DNA from: Serratia marcescens
GTDB taxonomy: Bacteria > Pseudomonadota > Gammaproteobacteria > Enterobacterales > Enterobacteriaceae
Direction of reading: 5' to 3'
Assembly: GCA_015548865.1 (NCBI GenBank)
Contig: JADMXW010000005.1
Location: 1-64,000, forward strand
Length of the DNA stretch: 64,000 nt
Shown here: one piece after another, positions 53,017-61,820 of the stretch
Layout of the letters: every line of letters begins with the position of its first letter
Numbering within the stretch: the first letter of the stretch is position 1
Notes under the pieces: model-generated
What the model was told of the DNA's origin: nothing
The model's input: only the letters and a program-made list of their open reading frames with translations
Databases searched by the model: none
Program-made: the position numbers and the translations under genes

Positions 53017-53337
53017 GGGCTACACACTACCAGATATCAACAACGTAGAAAGAAAATCGGCAGCGCGCCGGGACATCGAACGCTGCACGCGAACAGAAGG
53101 TCGGGCTGTATGAAAGACAATATCTGCACCAACACAAATTCTGCAAAGCAGATCACATTTTACGCTGAATCGAGGCGCCTTGTGGTACTTTTTTTAGGCA
53201 GTTAAGCGACGAGCAGAATGGATTTTGGATCTCAGTTTGTGTGCAATACCTCATCTGATGATGAATTTAATTGTTTTATTTAGCGTTTCGTCCCATAACA
53301 CTTGACTGTTTTTGAAAGCTTTTTCCTAAAAAATCGC
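53017..53337. other. spacer between sotB and the cpxP terminator
   Basis: 321 bp with no supported gene. It should hold the sotB promoter on the minus strand. No regulator site was recognised. Confidence 0.5.
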
Positions 53338-53365
53338 AAAAAAAAAGCCCGCCATCAAGGCGGGC
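53338..53365 (-). terminator. intrinsic terminator of cpxP/CpxQ
   Basis: Perfect stem GCCCGCC (53359-53365 on the minus strand) / GGCGGGC (53347-53353), loop of 5 nt, followed by nine T residues on the minus strand. The oligo-T tail also serves Hfq binding by CpxQ. Confidence 0.95.
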
Positions 53366-53398
53366 AAAAGACAGGGATGGTGTCTATGGCAAGGAAAT
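53338..53398 (-). ncRNA. cpxQ: CpxQ sRNA from the cpxP 3'UTR
   Basis: On the minus strand the last part of the cpxP transcript reads TTTCCTTGCCATAGACACCA followed by TCCCTGTCTT. This is the conserved 5' region and seed of the Hfq-dependent sRNA CpxQ, which RNase E releases from cpxP mRNA in E. coli and Salmonella. It ends in a perfect hairpin GCCCGCC-TTGAT-GGCGGGC and a run of T (53346-53338). Estimated length is about 60 nt. CpxQ limits synthesis of membrane proteins during Cpx stress. The 5' end is inferred from homology. Confidence 0.88.
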
Positions 53399-53456
53399 CA
53401 ACGTCTTACTACTCTCACTACACACTACTCACTACAGGGTTACTCTGGGATTTTGC

Positions 53457-53957
53457 TCACTGTTCTGCCCCCCAAAGCGGGGACATGGATGCTTCAGCTT
53501 GGGATAACTGCTGCCGCATCTCGTTCATTCGTTGTTGATAACGCTGTTCAAGAATCAATTTTTGTTCTGAATTCAGCAAGTTATACATCTGATTACGCAC
53601 GCGCGTCATTTCTATCTGGCGCTCAACTTGCGCCTGCATCATCTGCGTAATCTGTTTTCTGACAGCCGCTTCATCAAATTTTTCAGCGGTCACCAAAGTA
53701 TGCATTTTTTCTATATCATTTAAGTGCAGTACGGGTGCGTCTTGCCTTGCCTGTTGCATCAGGTCACGCATATGCTGACGCTGTTGTTCCGTCAGTTTTA
53801 CACCGTCAAACAGACCGCGCTGGCTGATGGCGTTTCGCAAGGCCGCATCACCGTGATGCCAACCGGGCAGTGACGCACTGTCGCTATCGGCTACTGATAC
53901 ATTGACTACACCTAACATCAGCAATGAAATGAGAGAGATTTTTATGCGCCGTTGCAT
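53457..53957 (-). CDS. cpxP: periplasmic Cpx stress chaperone/inhibitor CpxP
   Basis: Periplasmic adaptor that represses CpxA and delivers misfolded proteins to DegP. The 166-aa product begins with a signal peptide (MQRRIKISLISLLMLGVVNVSVA) and carries two LTxxQ motifs: LTEQQRQHMRDLM and LNSEQKLILEQRYQQRM. The first residue of the second motif pattern is N rather than T. The start is one of two adjacent ATGs (53960 or 53957) behind GGGGGG. It is divergent from cpxRA with a CpxR box between. The transcript extends about 90 nt beyond the stop to yield CpxQ. Confidence 0.93.
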   Translation of the reverse strand: MQRRIKISLISLLMLGVVNVSVADSDSASLPGWHHGDAALRNAISQRGLFDGVKLTEQQRQHMRDLMQQARQDAPVLHLNDIEKMHTLVTAEKFDEAAVRKQITQMMQAQVERQIEMTRVRNQMYNLLNSEQKLILEQRYQQRMNEMRQQLSQAEASMSPLWGAEQ

Positions 53958-54040
53958 CATCGCCCCCCAGTGTAATGCGCCAATCTGTGAATCAATGAAC
54001 ACAAGTCTAAACACCTTGCTGCAAACATGCGTCAGAGGAT

Positions 54041-54055
54041 GTAAAACTACGTAAA
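54041..54055. promoter_or_regulatory. CpxR box between cpxP and cpxR
   Basis: GTAAA-ACTAC-GTAAA is a perfect GTAAA-N5-GTAAA CpxR site. It is 84 bp from the cpxP start and 55 bp from the cpxR start, so it can activate both divergent promoters. Confidence 0.93.
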
Positions 54056-54109
54056 GTCATGGAATACCGTCGATCTATGACGTATTTTGCCCCTGGAGGT
54101 AGCCTAATA

Positions 54110-54808
54110 ATGAACAAGATTCTGTTAGTGGACGACGACAAAGAGCTCACCGCTTTGTTGAAAGAGTTGCTCGAAATGGAAGGCTTTAACGTTGTCGTTG
54201 CCCACGATGGCGAACAGGCATTAAACGTATTGGACAGTACGGTAGATTTGTTGCTGTTGGATGTCATGATGCCGAAGAAAAACGGCATCGACACCTTAAA
54301 AGAAGTTCGCCAACAGCACCAAACGCCCGTCATCATGCTAACGGCACGCGGTAGTGAACTGGATCGCGTTCTGGGGCTGGAACTGGGGGCGGATGACTAT
54401 CTGCCCAAACCCTTCAACGATCGTGAACTGGTGGCGCGGATACGCGCCATTTTACGTCGCTCGTCATGGACCGAGCAGCAGCAAACCACGGATAACGGTT
54501 CGCCGACGTTGGAAGTCGACGGATTGCGACTCAATCCGGGGCGGCAGGAAGCAAGTTTCGACACCGAAGTTCTGGATCTTACCGGCACCGAATTCACGCT
54601 GCTCTACCTGTTGGCACAGCGGCTGGGGCAGGTCGTCTCCCGAGAGCATCTGAGCCAGGAAGTACTGGGTAAACGTCTGACGCCGTTCGATCGTGCGATA
54701 GACATGCACATTTCCAACCTGCGGCGTAAGTTGCCGGAGAGAAAAGATGGGCAGCCCTGGTTCAAGACGCTGCGCGGGCGCGGTTATTTAATGGTCTCAA
54801 CAAGTTAA
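54110..54808 (+). CDS. cpxR: envelope stress response regulator CpxR
   Basis: OmpR-family DNA-binding response regulator. The 232-aa product equals E. coli CpxR. Receiver domain (about 1-115) with acidic pair DDD (8-10), phospho-acceptor D51 (LLLLDVMMPKK) and Lys in LPKPFND; winged HTH (about 130-230) with DRAIDMHISNLRRKLP. The ATG at 54110 follows GGAGG at 11 nt; the longer frame upstream is not homologous. cpxA follows after 16 bp. Confidence 0.97.
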   Translation: MNKILLVDDDKELTALLKELLEMEGFNVVVAHDGEQALNVLDSTVDLLLLDVMMPKKNGIDTLKEVRQQHQTPVIMLTARGSELDRVLGLELGADDYLPKPFNDRELVARIRAILRRSSWTEQQQTTDNGSPTLEVDGLRLNPGRQEASFDTEVLDLTGTEFTLLYLLAQRLGQVVSREHLSQEVLGKRLTPFDRAIDMHISNLRRKLPERKDGQPWFKTLRGRGYLMVSTS

Positions 54809-54824
54809 AATAGGTAGCAGAGGC

Positions 54825-56198
54825 ATGATCGACAGTTTGACTTCACGCATCTTCGCCATTTTCTGGCTTACGCTGGCTTTGGTACTGATGCTGGTGCTGA
54901 TGTTGCCCAAGCTGGACTCACGCCAGATGACGGCGCTGCTGGAAAATGAGTATCGTCAGGGCGTGATGTTGGAGCAGCATATCGAAGCCGATCTTGCCGC
55001 CGATCCCCCCAACGATCTGTTTTGGTGGCGACGCCTGTTTCGCGTGATCGAAAAATGGTCACCGCCGGGACAGCGTTTGGTTTTCGTCACGAGTGAAGGA
55101 CGCATTTTCGGTACGCTGCAAAAAACCGAAATGCAGATTGTGCGCAACTTTATCGGCCAGTCCGATAATGCCGACCACCCACAGAAGAAAAATTATGGCC
55201 GGCTTGAGTTGCTCGGCCCCTTTTCCGTTCGCGACGGTGAGGATAATTACCAGGTTTATCTGATCCGGATGGCGAACAGCCCGCAGTCTGATTTTATCAA
55301 CCTGCTGCTGGATCGCCCGTTGCTGTTACTTATCGTCACGATGCTTATCAGCACACCACTGCTGCTATGGCTTGCCTGGAGCCTGGCAAAACCGGCGCGT
55401 AAGCTAAAAATTGCCGCCGATGAAGTGGCTCAGGGCAACCTGCGCCAGCACCCCGAGCTGGAAGCAGGGCCGCAAGAGTTTCTCGCCACCGGCGTCAGCT
55501 TTAACCAAATGGTCAGCGCGCTGGAGCGCATGGTGACGGCTCAGCAACGTCTGCTTTCTGATATCTCCCATGAACTGCGCACACCATTAACGCGTTTGCA
55601 ATTGTCGTCCGCGCTGCTGCGCCGTCGCCAGGGTGAAAGCAACGAGTTGAACCGCATCGAAACCGAAACGCAGCGTCTGGACAGCATGATTAACGATCTG
55701 CTGGTTTTATCGCGCAACCAGCACAAAAACGAGCTGGGGCGCGAGTATATTCGCGCCGATGAGCTGTGGGGAGACGTACTGGACGATGCCCGTTTTGAAG
55801 CCGAGCAAATGGGTAAAACGCTGGAAGTACCTTATCCCCCTGGCCCTTGGCCGCTGTTCGGTAATCGTTCCGCACTGGAAAGCGCGTTCGAAAACGTGGT
55901 GCGCAACGCCCTGCGTTACTCACACACCCATATCAGCGTCGCCTTTGCCGTTGATAATCAAGGGATTACCATTAATGTTGACGATGATGGCCCAGGTGTT
56001 AACCCTGAAGATCGTGAGCAAATCTTCCGCCCGTTCTATCGCACCGATGAAGCGCGCGATCGGGCATCTGGGGGAACGGGGCTAGGGTTAGCGATTGTGG
56101 AAAATGCCATTACTCAGCATAAAGGGTGGGTTAAAGCAGGAGATAGCCCATTAGGGGGGTTACGTCTGACGATTTGGCTGCCGCTGAACGAACGCTAA
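54825..56198 (+). CDS. cpxA: envelope stress sensor histidine kinase CpxA
   Basis: Inner-membrane sensor kinase/phosphatase for CpxR. The 457-aa product equals E. coli CpxA. TM1 (about 8-28), periplasmic sensor (about 30-163), TM2 (about 164-185), HAMP, phospho-accepting histidine in SDISHELRTPLTRL (about 245-258) and ATP-binding N/G boxes ENVVRNALRYS, DDDGPGV and GGTGLGLAIV are all present. Confidence 0.97.
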   Translation: MIDSLTSRIFAIFWLTLALVLMLVLMLPKLDSRQMTALLENEYRQGVMLEQHIEADLAADPPNDLFWWRRLFRVIEKWSPPGQRLVFVTSEGRIFGTLQKTEMQIVRNFIGQSDNADHPQKKNYGRLELLGPFSVRDGEDNYQVYLIRMANSPQSDFINLLLDRPLLLLIVTMLISTPLLLWLAWSLAKPARKLKIAADEVAQGNLRQHPELEAGPQEFLATGVSFNQMVSALERMVTAQQRLLSDISHELRTPLTRLQLSSALLRRRQGESNELNRIETETQRLDSMINDLLVLSRNQHKNELGREYIRADELWGDVLDDARFEAEQMGKTLEVPYPPGPWPLFGNRSALESAFENVVRNALRYSHTHISVAFAVDNQGITINVDDDGPGVNPEDREQIFRPFYRTDEARDRASGGTGLGLAIVENAITQHKGWVKAGDSPLGGLRLTIWLPLNER

Positions 56199-56246
56199 GT
56201 CTGCAGAAAAGAGGCTCGTGGGATACGGCGCGTATGCGCCGCCCCG

Positions 56247-56591
56247 CTAGCGCATACGCTGAATGACTTGCAACAGCTCTGCGATGGCTGCTTCCCCACC
56301 ATCTTCCAGGACGGCCTTACGCACGCACCCGTTGGTGTGATCGGCAAGCAATTGATTGGCAACAGCATTAAGGGCAGAACGGGCCGCAGAAATCTGATTA
56401 AGGATATCAACGCAATAACGGTCCTGTTCGATCATCTGACCGATGCCGTTAACCTGACCGTTAATCCGATTGAGCCGGTTCAGCAGCGCTTTTTTACGCG
56501 GCTGAACCACACGGCGAACATCCGGCTCATCAGCAGAATTGGCCGCTTCAGTGGCAGCGGCACAAAATTCACATTTACGCGACGACGTCAA
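56247..56591 (-). CDS. csoR: CsoR-family copper-sensing transcriptional repressor
   Basis: All-helical metal-sensing repressor. The core shows the C-x24-H-x3-C pattern of Cu(I) sensors (CVDILNQISAARSALNAVANQLLADHTNGC), not the C-H-H of RcnR. DNA-binding RKKALLNRLNRINGQVNGI precedes it. An N-terminal extension has an extra CEFC pair. The start is set at a TTG (56591) because AAGGA lies exactly 7 nt upstream, giving 114 aa and a 17-bp overlap with copZ. An upstream ATG at 56648 (133 aa) has GGAG only 4 nt away. It is the last gene of copA-copZ-csoR. E. coli uses the MerR-type CueR instead. Confidence 0.82.
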   Translation of the reverse strand: MTSSRKCEFCAAATEAANSADEPDVRRVVQPRKKALLNRLNRINGQVNGIGQMIEQDRYCVDILNQISAARSALNAVANQLLADHTNGCVRKAVLEDGGEAAIAELLQVIQRMR

Positions 56592-56787
56592 AGCCGAGTC
56601 CTTCGACAGTGTCGCGGAAGACGTCTGGGTTGGCTTTTTCTGTCTCATTGTACTCCACGTTTACCAGACCGGTTTCCAGCGTGACCTGCACACCCTGAAC
56701 CCCATTAAGCGCTTCCAGCGCGTTTTTGACCTTACTGGCGCAGCCGCCACAGGACATACCTTGGACGTTGATTGTAGCATAGGACAT
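56575..56787 (-). CDS. copZ: copper chaperone CopZ (heavy-metal-associated domain)
   Basis: Cytosolic HMA-domain protein of 70 aa carrying Cu(I) to CopA or CsoR. The metal site is GMSCGGCASKVKNALEALNG (about 10-29) with the CxxC pair; the betaalphabeta fold continues with VNVEYNETEKANPDVF. It lies 57 bp after copA and overlaps csoR. In E. coli CopZ is made by frameshifting within copA; here it is a separate gene. Confidence 0.9.
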   Translation of the reverse strand: MSYATINVQGMSCGGCASKVKNALEALNGVQGVQVTLETGLVNVEYNETEKANPDVFRDTVEGLGFDVVA

Positions 56788-56844
56788 AAAATACTCTCCA
56801 TTTCACATTGTGTGACACCGGGCAGAGCCTGAAAGCTCAGAATA

Positions 56845-59232
56845 TTAGTCGCGCCGGGTCGGTTTCCAATGACGTAACAGCAGTGAATTGCTCAGCACAG
56901 AAATAGAACTGAGCGCCATGGCACTCCCGGCAATAACCGGATTCAGTAACGACAACGCCGCCAGCGGAATGCCCAGCACGTTGTAGAAAAACGCAAAAAA
57001 TAGATTCTGCTTCACCTTGCCAAGCGTTGCACGCGACAAGCTGATGGCATCCAGCAGGCTATCAAGGCGGTTACGCATCAGCACCACATCCGCCGTATCC
57101 AGTGCAATGTCCGATCCCGCACCAATGGCAAAACCCACATCCGCAGCAGCCAACGCGGGCGCGTCATTGATGCCGTCCCCCACCATACCAACACAGCGTC
57201 CATTGGCCTGAAGGCGTTGTATCTCAGCCGCTTTGTGCTCAGGTAACACGTGAGCCACGACGTTAGTGATCCCCACCTGTTTGGCAATCACTGCCGCCGC
57301 GCGTGGGTTATCGCCCGTCAACATCATCACCTCGATACCCTGGCGCTGCAGATCAGCAATCGCAGTACGCGCATCGTCGCGTACCTTATCTGCCAGTGCA
57401 ATGTACCCCAGCAGAAGCCCGGCGCGAGCCACAGCAATCACCGTTTTTCCCTGCGCTTCCAGTTTGGCAATCTGCGCTTGATCGAGCGCGATATCATTTT
57501 CATTCAGAAAACGTGGTGATCCCAACAGCCAGTTTTCACCTGCTACCTCACCTTTTACACCCCGGCCAATCACCGCTTGAAACGCACCCACCTCCACGGC
57601 TTCAACACCCGATTCTCGCGCATGCTGAACCAGCGCCTGCCCGAGAGGATGCTCGGAATGCTGTTCCAGAGAAAGGGCTACACGCAGCAATTCAGCTTCG
57701 GCTATCGCGGCCTCTGGCAGTACATCGCTCACGGAGGGCTTACCTTCCGTGATGGTACCGGTCTTATCCAGCACCAGCACCTGCAAGCGCTGCACTTGCT
57801 CTAATGCATTGGCATTGCGAAACAATATGCCCGCCCGTGCTCCTTGCCCGGTGCCAACCATTATCGCCGTCGGCGTTGCCAACCCCAGTGCGCATGGGCA
57901 AGCAATCACCAGCACTGCCACAGCACTCACCAAACTGGATGCCAAATCACCGCTGATAAACCAATGTGTTAGCCAGGTAAGCAGCGCGATCGCCACCACC
58001 ACTGGCACGAACACCGACGAAATTTTATCCGCCAAACGTTGTACAGCCGCCTTCGACCCTTGCGCGTCTTCCACCATGCGAATAATGCGCGCCAGCGCCG
58101 TATTGCTCCCCACACCGGTCGCTTTGACACGCAGCATACCGCTCTGGTTAAGTGTCGCGCCAAATACCTCAGCACCCACCGCTTTCACCACCGGAACACT
58201 CTCGCCGGTTAGCATCGATTCATTGACCTCCGAGAGGCCATCAAGAATGACACCGTCAACAGGAATACTCTCACCAGGGCGTACCACAAAGATATCGCCG
58301 CTGTGAAGGCTGGACACATCGCGATCTTCAATTTCACCCTCCACTTCCACATGAGCAATGGGCGGTTGCAGGTTGAGCAAACCTTCAATGGCAGCACCGG
58401 TTTTAGTTTTCGCTCTACTTTCGAGCAGTTTACCCAATAGCACCAGCGTAATAATCGCGGCGCTGGCTTCAAAATAGAGATGACCGTGCGGCGTGGTCAC
58501 TAACGTAAACAGACTGAACAGATAAGCCACGCTGGTTCCCAGCGTGACCAGCACGTCCATATTGGAGGTACCGCTACGTAATGCACTCCAGGCGCGACGA
58601 TAGAAATGACGCCCACTCCAGAACTGTACCGGCGTTGCTAGCAGAGCTTGCAGCCAACCGGGCAATATATGCCCGCTGCCGAAAAACATGCCGACCATTT
58701 CTGCCATCAACGGCACAGTGAGTATTGCCGCAATCAGAAATTCTCGGCGTTCACGCTGCCAGGCGCGTTCTCGCCGTTCACGTTCCTCGCCGCGCTGTCC
58801 GCCCTCGACGACATGAGCCTGAAAGCCCCCTAACTCAATCGCGTGAACCATCTGTTCTGGACTAACCAAACCTGGGCGATAGCGCACACTGGCTCGGCTG
58901 CTGGCAAACAGTACCGTCGCATGTACATCCGGCAGGGCTTCAAGTGCCGCCTGAATACGTTTGGCGCAGCGTTCGCTGCTCATGCCGGAGAGCTCCAGAG
59001 TCAGATTCTGTTCAACAACGTCAAAGCCAACTTTATGTATCGCCGCGACCACATCCTGCACCGTGCTACTTTCCTTTTCCAGCCGAACACGCGCACGCTC
59101 GCTGGCGAAGTTGACGTTCGCTTCCACACCCGGCAATCGGTTCAATACGCGCTCAAGACGCACAGCACAGGCCGCGCAGGACATGCCGCTAATAGGGAGA
59201 TTCAATGAGAGAGAATCGCTACCATTAGTCAT
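56845..59232 (-). CDS. copA: copper-exporting P1B-type ATPase CopA
   Basis: Inner-membrane Cu(I) efflux ATPase, 795 aa. Two N-terminal HMA domains: MBD1 with GMSCAAC (about 16-22) and MBD2 with GMSSERC (about 81-87), where the first Cys of CxxC is Ser. It has eight TM helices and the CPC motif in [13 protein letters not shown]. Actuator TGES, phosphorylation DKTGT, ATP-binding EHPLGQAL and GDGINDAP are intact. The ATG at 59232 is preferred (AAGGA upstream, product starts at MBD1); the frame to 59313 has no homology. It is first in copA-copZ-csoR. Confidence 0.95.
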   Translation of the reverse strand: MTNGSDSLSLNLPISGMSCAACAVRLERVLNRLPGVEANVNFASERARVRLEKESSTVQDVVAAIHKVGFDVVEQNLTLELSGMSSERCAKRIQAALEALPDVHATVLFASSRASVRYRPGLVSPEQMVHAIELGGFQAHVVEGGQRGEERERRERAWQRERREFLIAAILTVPLMAEMVGMFFGSGHILPGWLQALLATPVQFWSGRHFYRRAWSALRSGTSNMDVLVTLGTSVAYLFSLFTLVTTPHGHLYFEASAAIITLVLLGKLLESRAKTKTGAAIEGLLNLQPPIAHVEVEGEIEDRDVSSLHSGDIFVVRPGESIPVDGVILDGLSEVNESMLTGESVPVVKAVGAEVFGATLNQSGMLRVKATGVGSNTALARIIRMVEDAQGSKAAVQRLADKISSVFVPVVVAIALLTWLTHWFISGDLASSLVSAVAVLVIACPCALGLATPTAIMVGTGQGARAGILFRNANALEQVQRLQVLVLDKTGTITEGKPSVSDVLPEAAIAEAELLRVALSLEQHSEHPLGQALVQHARESGVEAVEVGAFQAVIGRGVKGEVAGENWLLGSPRFLNENDIALDQAQIAKLEAQGKTVIAVARAGLLLGYIALADKVRDDARTAIADLQRQGIEVMMLTGDNPRAAAVIAKQVGITNVVAHVLPEHKAAEIQRLQANGRCVGMVGDGINDAPALAAADVGFAIGAGSDIALDTADVVLMRNRLDSLLDAISLSRATLGKVKQNLFFAFFYNVLGIPLAALSLLNPVIAGSAMALSSISVLSNSLLLRHWKPTRRD

Positions 59233-59321
59233 TTCGTTGTTATCCTTAGACTTTCCGTTAAAAGGCTTCGATATCTGCCTTGTCGGTGAGGGAATAACAT
59301 ACCCCTGAGTCACTGAATTAT

Positions 59322-59338
59322 ATACCCCACAAGGGTAT
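59322..59338. promoter_or_regulatory. CsoR-like operator of copA
   Basis: Perfect inverted repeat ATACCC-CACAA-GGGTAT, 90 bp upstream of copA, sharing a base with the candidate -10 TATAAT. CsoR operators in other bacteria are GC-rich inverted repeats of the TACCC...GGGTA type. Confidence 0.8.
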
Positions 59339-59483
59339 TTTTATTAGCAAAACATAGCAAAAATTTAGATATGTATTTATTTCAATATGATAGATAACAT
59401 CGTCCCAATTTTGACAAAACCATATCCAAAAAAATCATTTTTAATACGCCGCCATCCTTTCTAGCATCAGATCGATTTTTAAT

Positions 59484-59500
59484 ATACCCCCCATGGGTTT
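59484..59500. promoter_or_regulatory. CsoR-like operator of the TonB receptor operon
   Basis: ATACCC-CCCAT-GGGTTT has the same arms and spacer as the copA operator, with one changed arm base (GGGTTT for GGGTAT). It lies 88 bp before the receptor ATG. No other 17-mer of this form was noticed in the window. Confidence 0.7.
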
Positions 59501-59588
59501 ATCAAATAAAAATGAGGGACATCGTGCTGACTGTTTGCACTGTAACCCCATGAATTAACAAACAACCAATTTGGATAAGGGAAAACAC

Positions 59589-61811
59589 ATGACACGCTCA
59601 GCACCCCAGTCTTGGCGGCGGCCTCATTATCTTCGGTATCATCATTTTAGATTAAGCGCAGCAGCGATTTTCGTTGCCAGCCTCACTTACGGTATAGGAA
59701 ACGCCCTTGCTGCCGATCCAGTCACTACCGATACCCCTGCCATACAACCCGTAAGTACTGACAGTGAGGGGACAAATCTGAGGGGTATTACCGTGTGGGG
59801 ACAGGCGCGTACGGAAGATACAACCTCCTATACCGCGCAGGAAGCCACCGTCGCCAGCAAGTTGCCGGTAGCACTAAAGGATATTCCACAGTCCGTCTCT
59901 GTCGTGACCCGGCAGCGTATTGAAGATCAAAACCTCACTACGCTCGAAGATGCACTGCAACAGGTTACCGGGGTAACGGTCACCCCTAACGGCACGGACA
60001 CCAGCCAATATCGCTCGCGTGGCTACACCTTGAACAGCTCGATTGATGGCGTTCCCGTTTATAGCGGCCTTAGCGGTTCGGAGCAGTTCGATCTCGCCAT
60101 TTATGATCGAGTGGAAGTGCTGCGAGGCCCAACGGCATTGCTCAACGGTAGCGGCGACCCTGGCGGCACAGTCAACGTCGTCACCAAAAAACCGCGTGAC
60201 CGGTTTGCTCTCAACGGCACCCTGAGTGCAGGCAGTTGGGACAATTATCGCAGCGAATTGGACGTAACCGGACCGCTGAACGAAAGCGGTACACTACGCG
60301 GTCGCGCGGTGGGTATTTGGCAAGATCGCGATTTCTTCTATGACCGAACCCATCAGGAAAAAAAAGTGTTCTACGGCGTGCTGGAATACGATCTGACGCC
60401 AGACACCACGCTCTCTGTCACCTTTGCCAATCAGCTTAACCACATTCAGGCGCCCTACTACGGCCTGCCCGCTTATACCACGGGTGGGCTGCTGGATGTC
60501 TCCCGCTCGCTCAATCCAACGCCTGACTGGGCCTGGAGCGACAGCCACACGCAGGAGTATGTTGCAGGCATCGAGCAGCGTTTTGATAACGGCTGGACCG
60601 CCACCAGCAAATTCCGCTATCTCGACAAGGACAGCGGCTACAAAGACAGCTTCGTTTCCTCCGGCGTGGATCCAGATACCCACACCGTCAGCTATTGGTA
60701 CAACCGCCAGTTCGACAGTGAATACCGACGTTACGGTCTGGATCTTTACGCGGGTGGTCCGTTCCAACTGCTAGGCCGCGAGCATCAGGCATTGATCGGC
60801 TACAATTATGATGACTATGAGTATCAGTATGCGGGATATAATCGGGCTGGCGTGCGACAAACCGGCATCAGCCTGTTCGATCCATCTGCGGTACGCGAAT
60901 ACGATGTCACTCCTACTAACGGTTACCTGACCCGAACGATTCAAAGCGGTGTCTATGGCCAAACGCGCCTGCAACTGCTCGATCCACTCACCTGGGTGGT
61001 TGGGAGTCGCGTCAGCAATTTTACCATTCATAGCCGTAGTATCAGCCCCTCCACACCCACTGCCTGGAGCAAAGGGGCATCGGCCAACGGAGAGATCACC
61101 CCCTACACTGGTTTGATCTACGCCGTTACTCCGCAAATTTCCCTTTACGGCAGCTACTCTGAGATTTTTATCCCGCAAGACGAGCAACGTGCCGATGGCT
61201 CCGCACTTGACCCGCGCAAAGGCAAGCAATATGAAACCGGGGTGAAAGGCAGCTTCTTCGACGGCGCGTTAAATGCCTCCGTAGCACTGTTCCAAATCAA
61301 TGACACCAACCGTCCTTTGGCCGATCCGAACAATCCGGATTACTACATCGCCGCAGGAAAAGTGCGCAGCCGAGGTTGGGAGACCGAAGTCAGCGGCAGC
61401 CCGCTGCCAGGATGGGACATTACCGCAGGTTACACCTTCCTGCTGACCCGCTATCTCGAGGACGACACCGAATCCGGTACCTTCAGTCTGGGTGAGCCCA
61501 AACACAGCTTCAAGCTATGGAGTCACTATCGCTTAGCGGGCGGCCAGCTTGATGGGCTCGGCATTGGCGGTGGATTAATTGCTGTCAGTTCCTACAGCGG
61601 TGTGCGCAATAATTCAGATGACCGGTCTCAGGGAGGATATGCCTTATTCAACGCTGCCATCAGCTACCCAATCAACAAGCACCTGACGGTATCGCTCAAT
61701 GGTGAAAACCTGACTGACCGCAAGTACTACGCAAGCGTCGGCGGCCTGAATACCTACAACATCTATGGCGCACCGCGTAACTTCACGCTTTCACTGCGCG
61801 CCAAATTTTAA
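59589..61811 (+). CDS. TonB-dependent outer membrane receptor (siderophore-receptor type)
   Basis: The 740-aa protein has a long Sec signal (cleavage near ALAADP). The plug domain shows KDIPQSVSVVTRQRIEDQNLTTLEDALQQVTGV and EVLRGPTALLNGSGDPGGTVNVVTKKP, both typical of FhuE/FpvA/FoxA-type hydroxamate and related receptors. A 22-strand barrel ends in FTLSLRAKF. The ATG at 59589 is preceded by AAGGGA; the TTG at 59571 is unlikely. The N-terminus has RGITVWGQART, which could serve as a TonB box. An ABC transporter and a TonB gene follow. The substrate is unknown; a copper-related role is suggested by the upstream operator. Confidence 0.9.
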   Translation: MTRSAPQSWRRPHYLRYHHFRLSAAAIFVASLTYGIGNALAADPVTTDTPAIQPVSTDSEGTNLRGITVWGQARTEDTTSYTAQEATVASKLPVALKDIPQSVSVVTRQRIEDQNLTTLEDALQQVTGVTVTPNGTDTSQYRSRGYTLNSSIDGVPVYSGLSGSEQFDLAIYDRVEVLRGPTALLNGSGDPGGTVNVVTKKPRDRFALNGTLSAGSWDNYRSELDVTGPLNESGTLRGRAVGIWQDRDFFYDRTHQEKKVFYGVLEYDLTPDTTLSVTFANQLNHIQAPYYGLPAYTTGGLLDVSRSLNPTPDWAWSDSHTQEYVAGIEQRFDNGWTATSKFRYLDKDSGYKDSFVSSGVDPDTHTVSYWYNRQFDSEYRRYGLDLYAGGPFQLLGREHQALIGYNYDDYEYQYAGYNRAGVRQTGISLFDPSAVREYDVTPTNGYLTRTIQSGVYGQTRLQLLDPLTWVVGSRVSNFTIHSRSISPSTPTAWSKGASANGEITPYTGLIYAVTPQISLYGSYSEIFIPQDEQRADGSALDPRKGKQYETGVKGSFFDGALNASVALFQINDTNRPLADPNNPDYYIAAGKVRSRGWETEVSGSPLPGWDITAGYTFLLTRYLEDDTESGTFSLGEPKHSFKLWSHYRLAGGQLDGLGIGGGLIAVSSYSGVRNNSDDRSQGGYALFNAAISYPINKHLTVSLNGENLTDRKYYASVGGLNTYNIYGAPRNFTLSLRAKF

Positions 61812-61820
61812 CGCTGACTG

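Larger units (their letters stand above)
59233..59588. other. divergent copper-regulated promoter region copA / TonB receptor
   Basis: 356 bp, A/T-rich, without a gene. It contains two CsoR-like operators (listed separately). A minus-strand TATAAT (59317-59322) overlaps the copA-side operator, so repressor binding would block that promoter. An A/T-rich run of about 140 bp separates the two operators. Confidence 0.75.
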
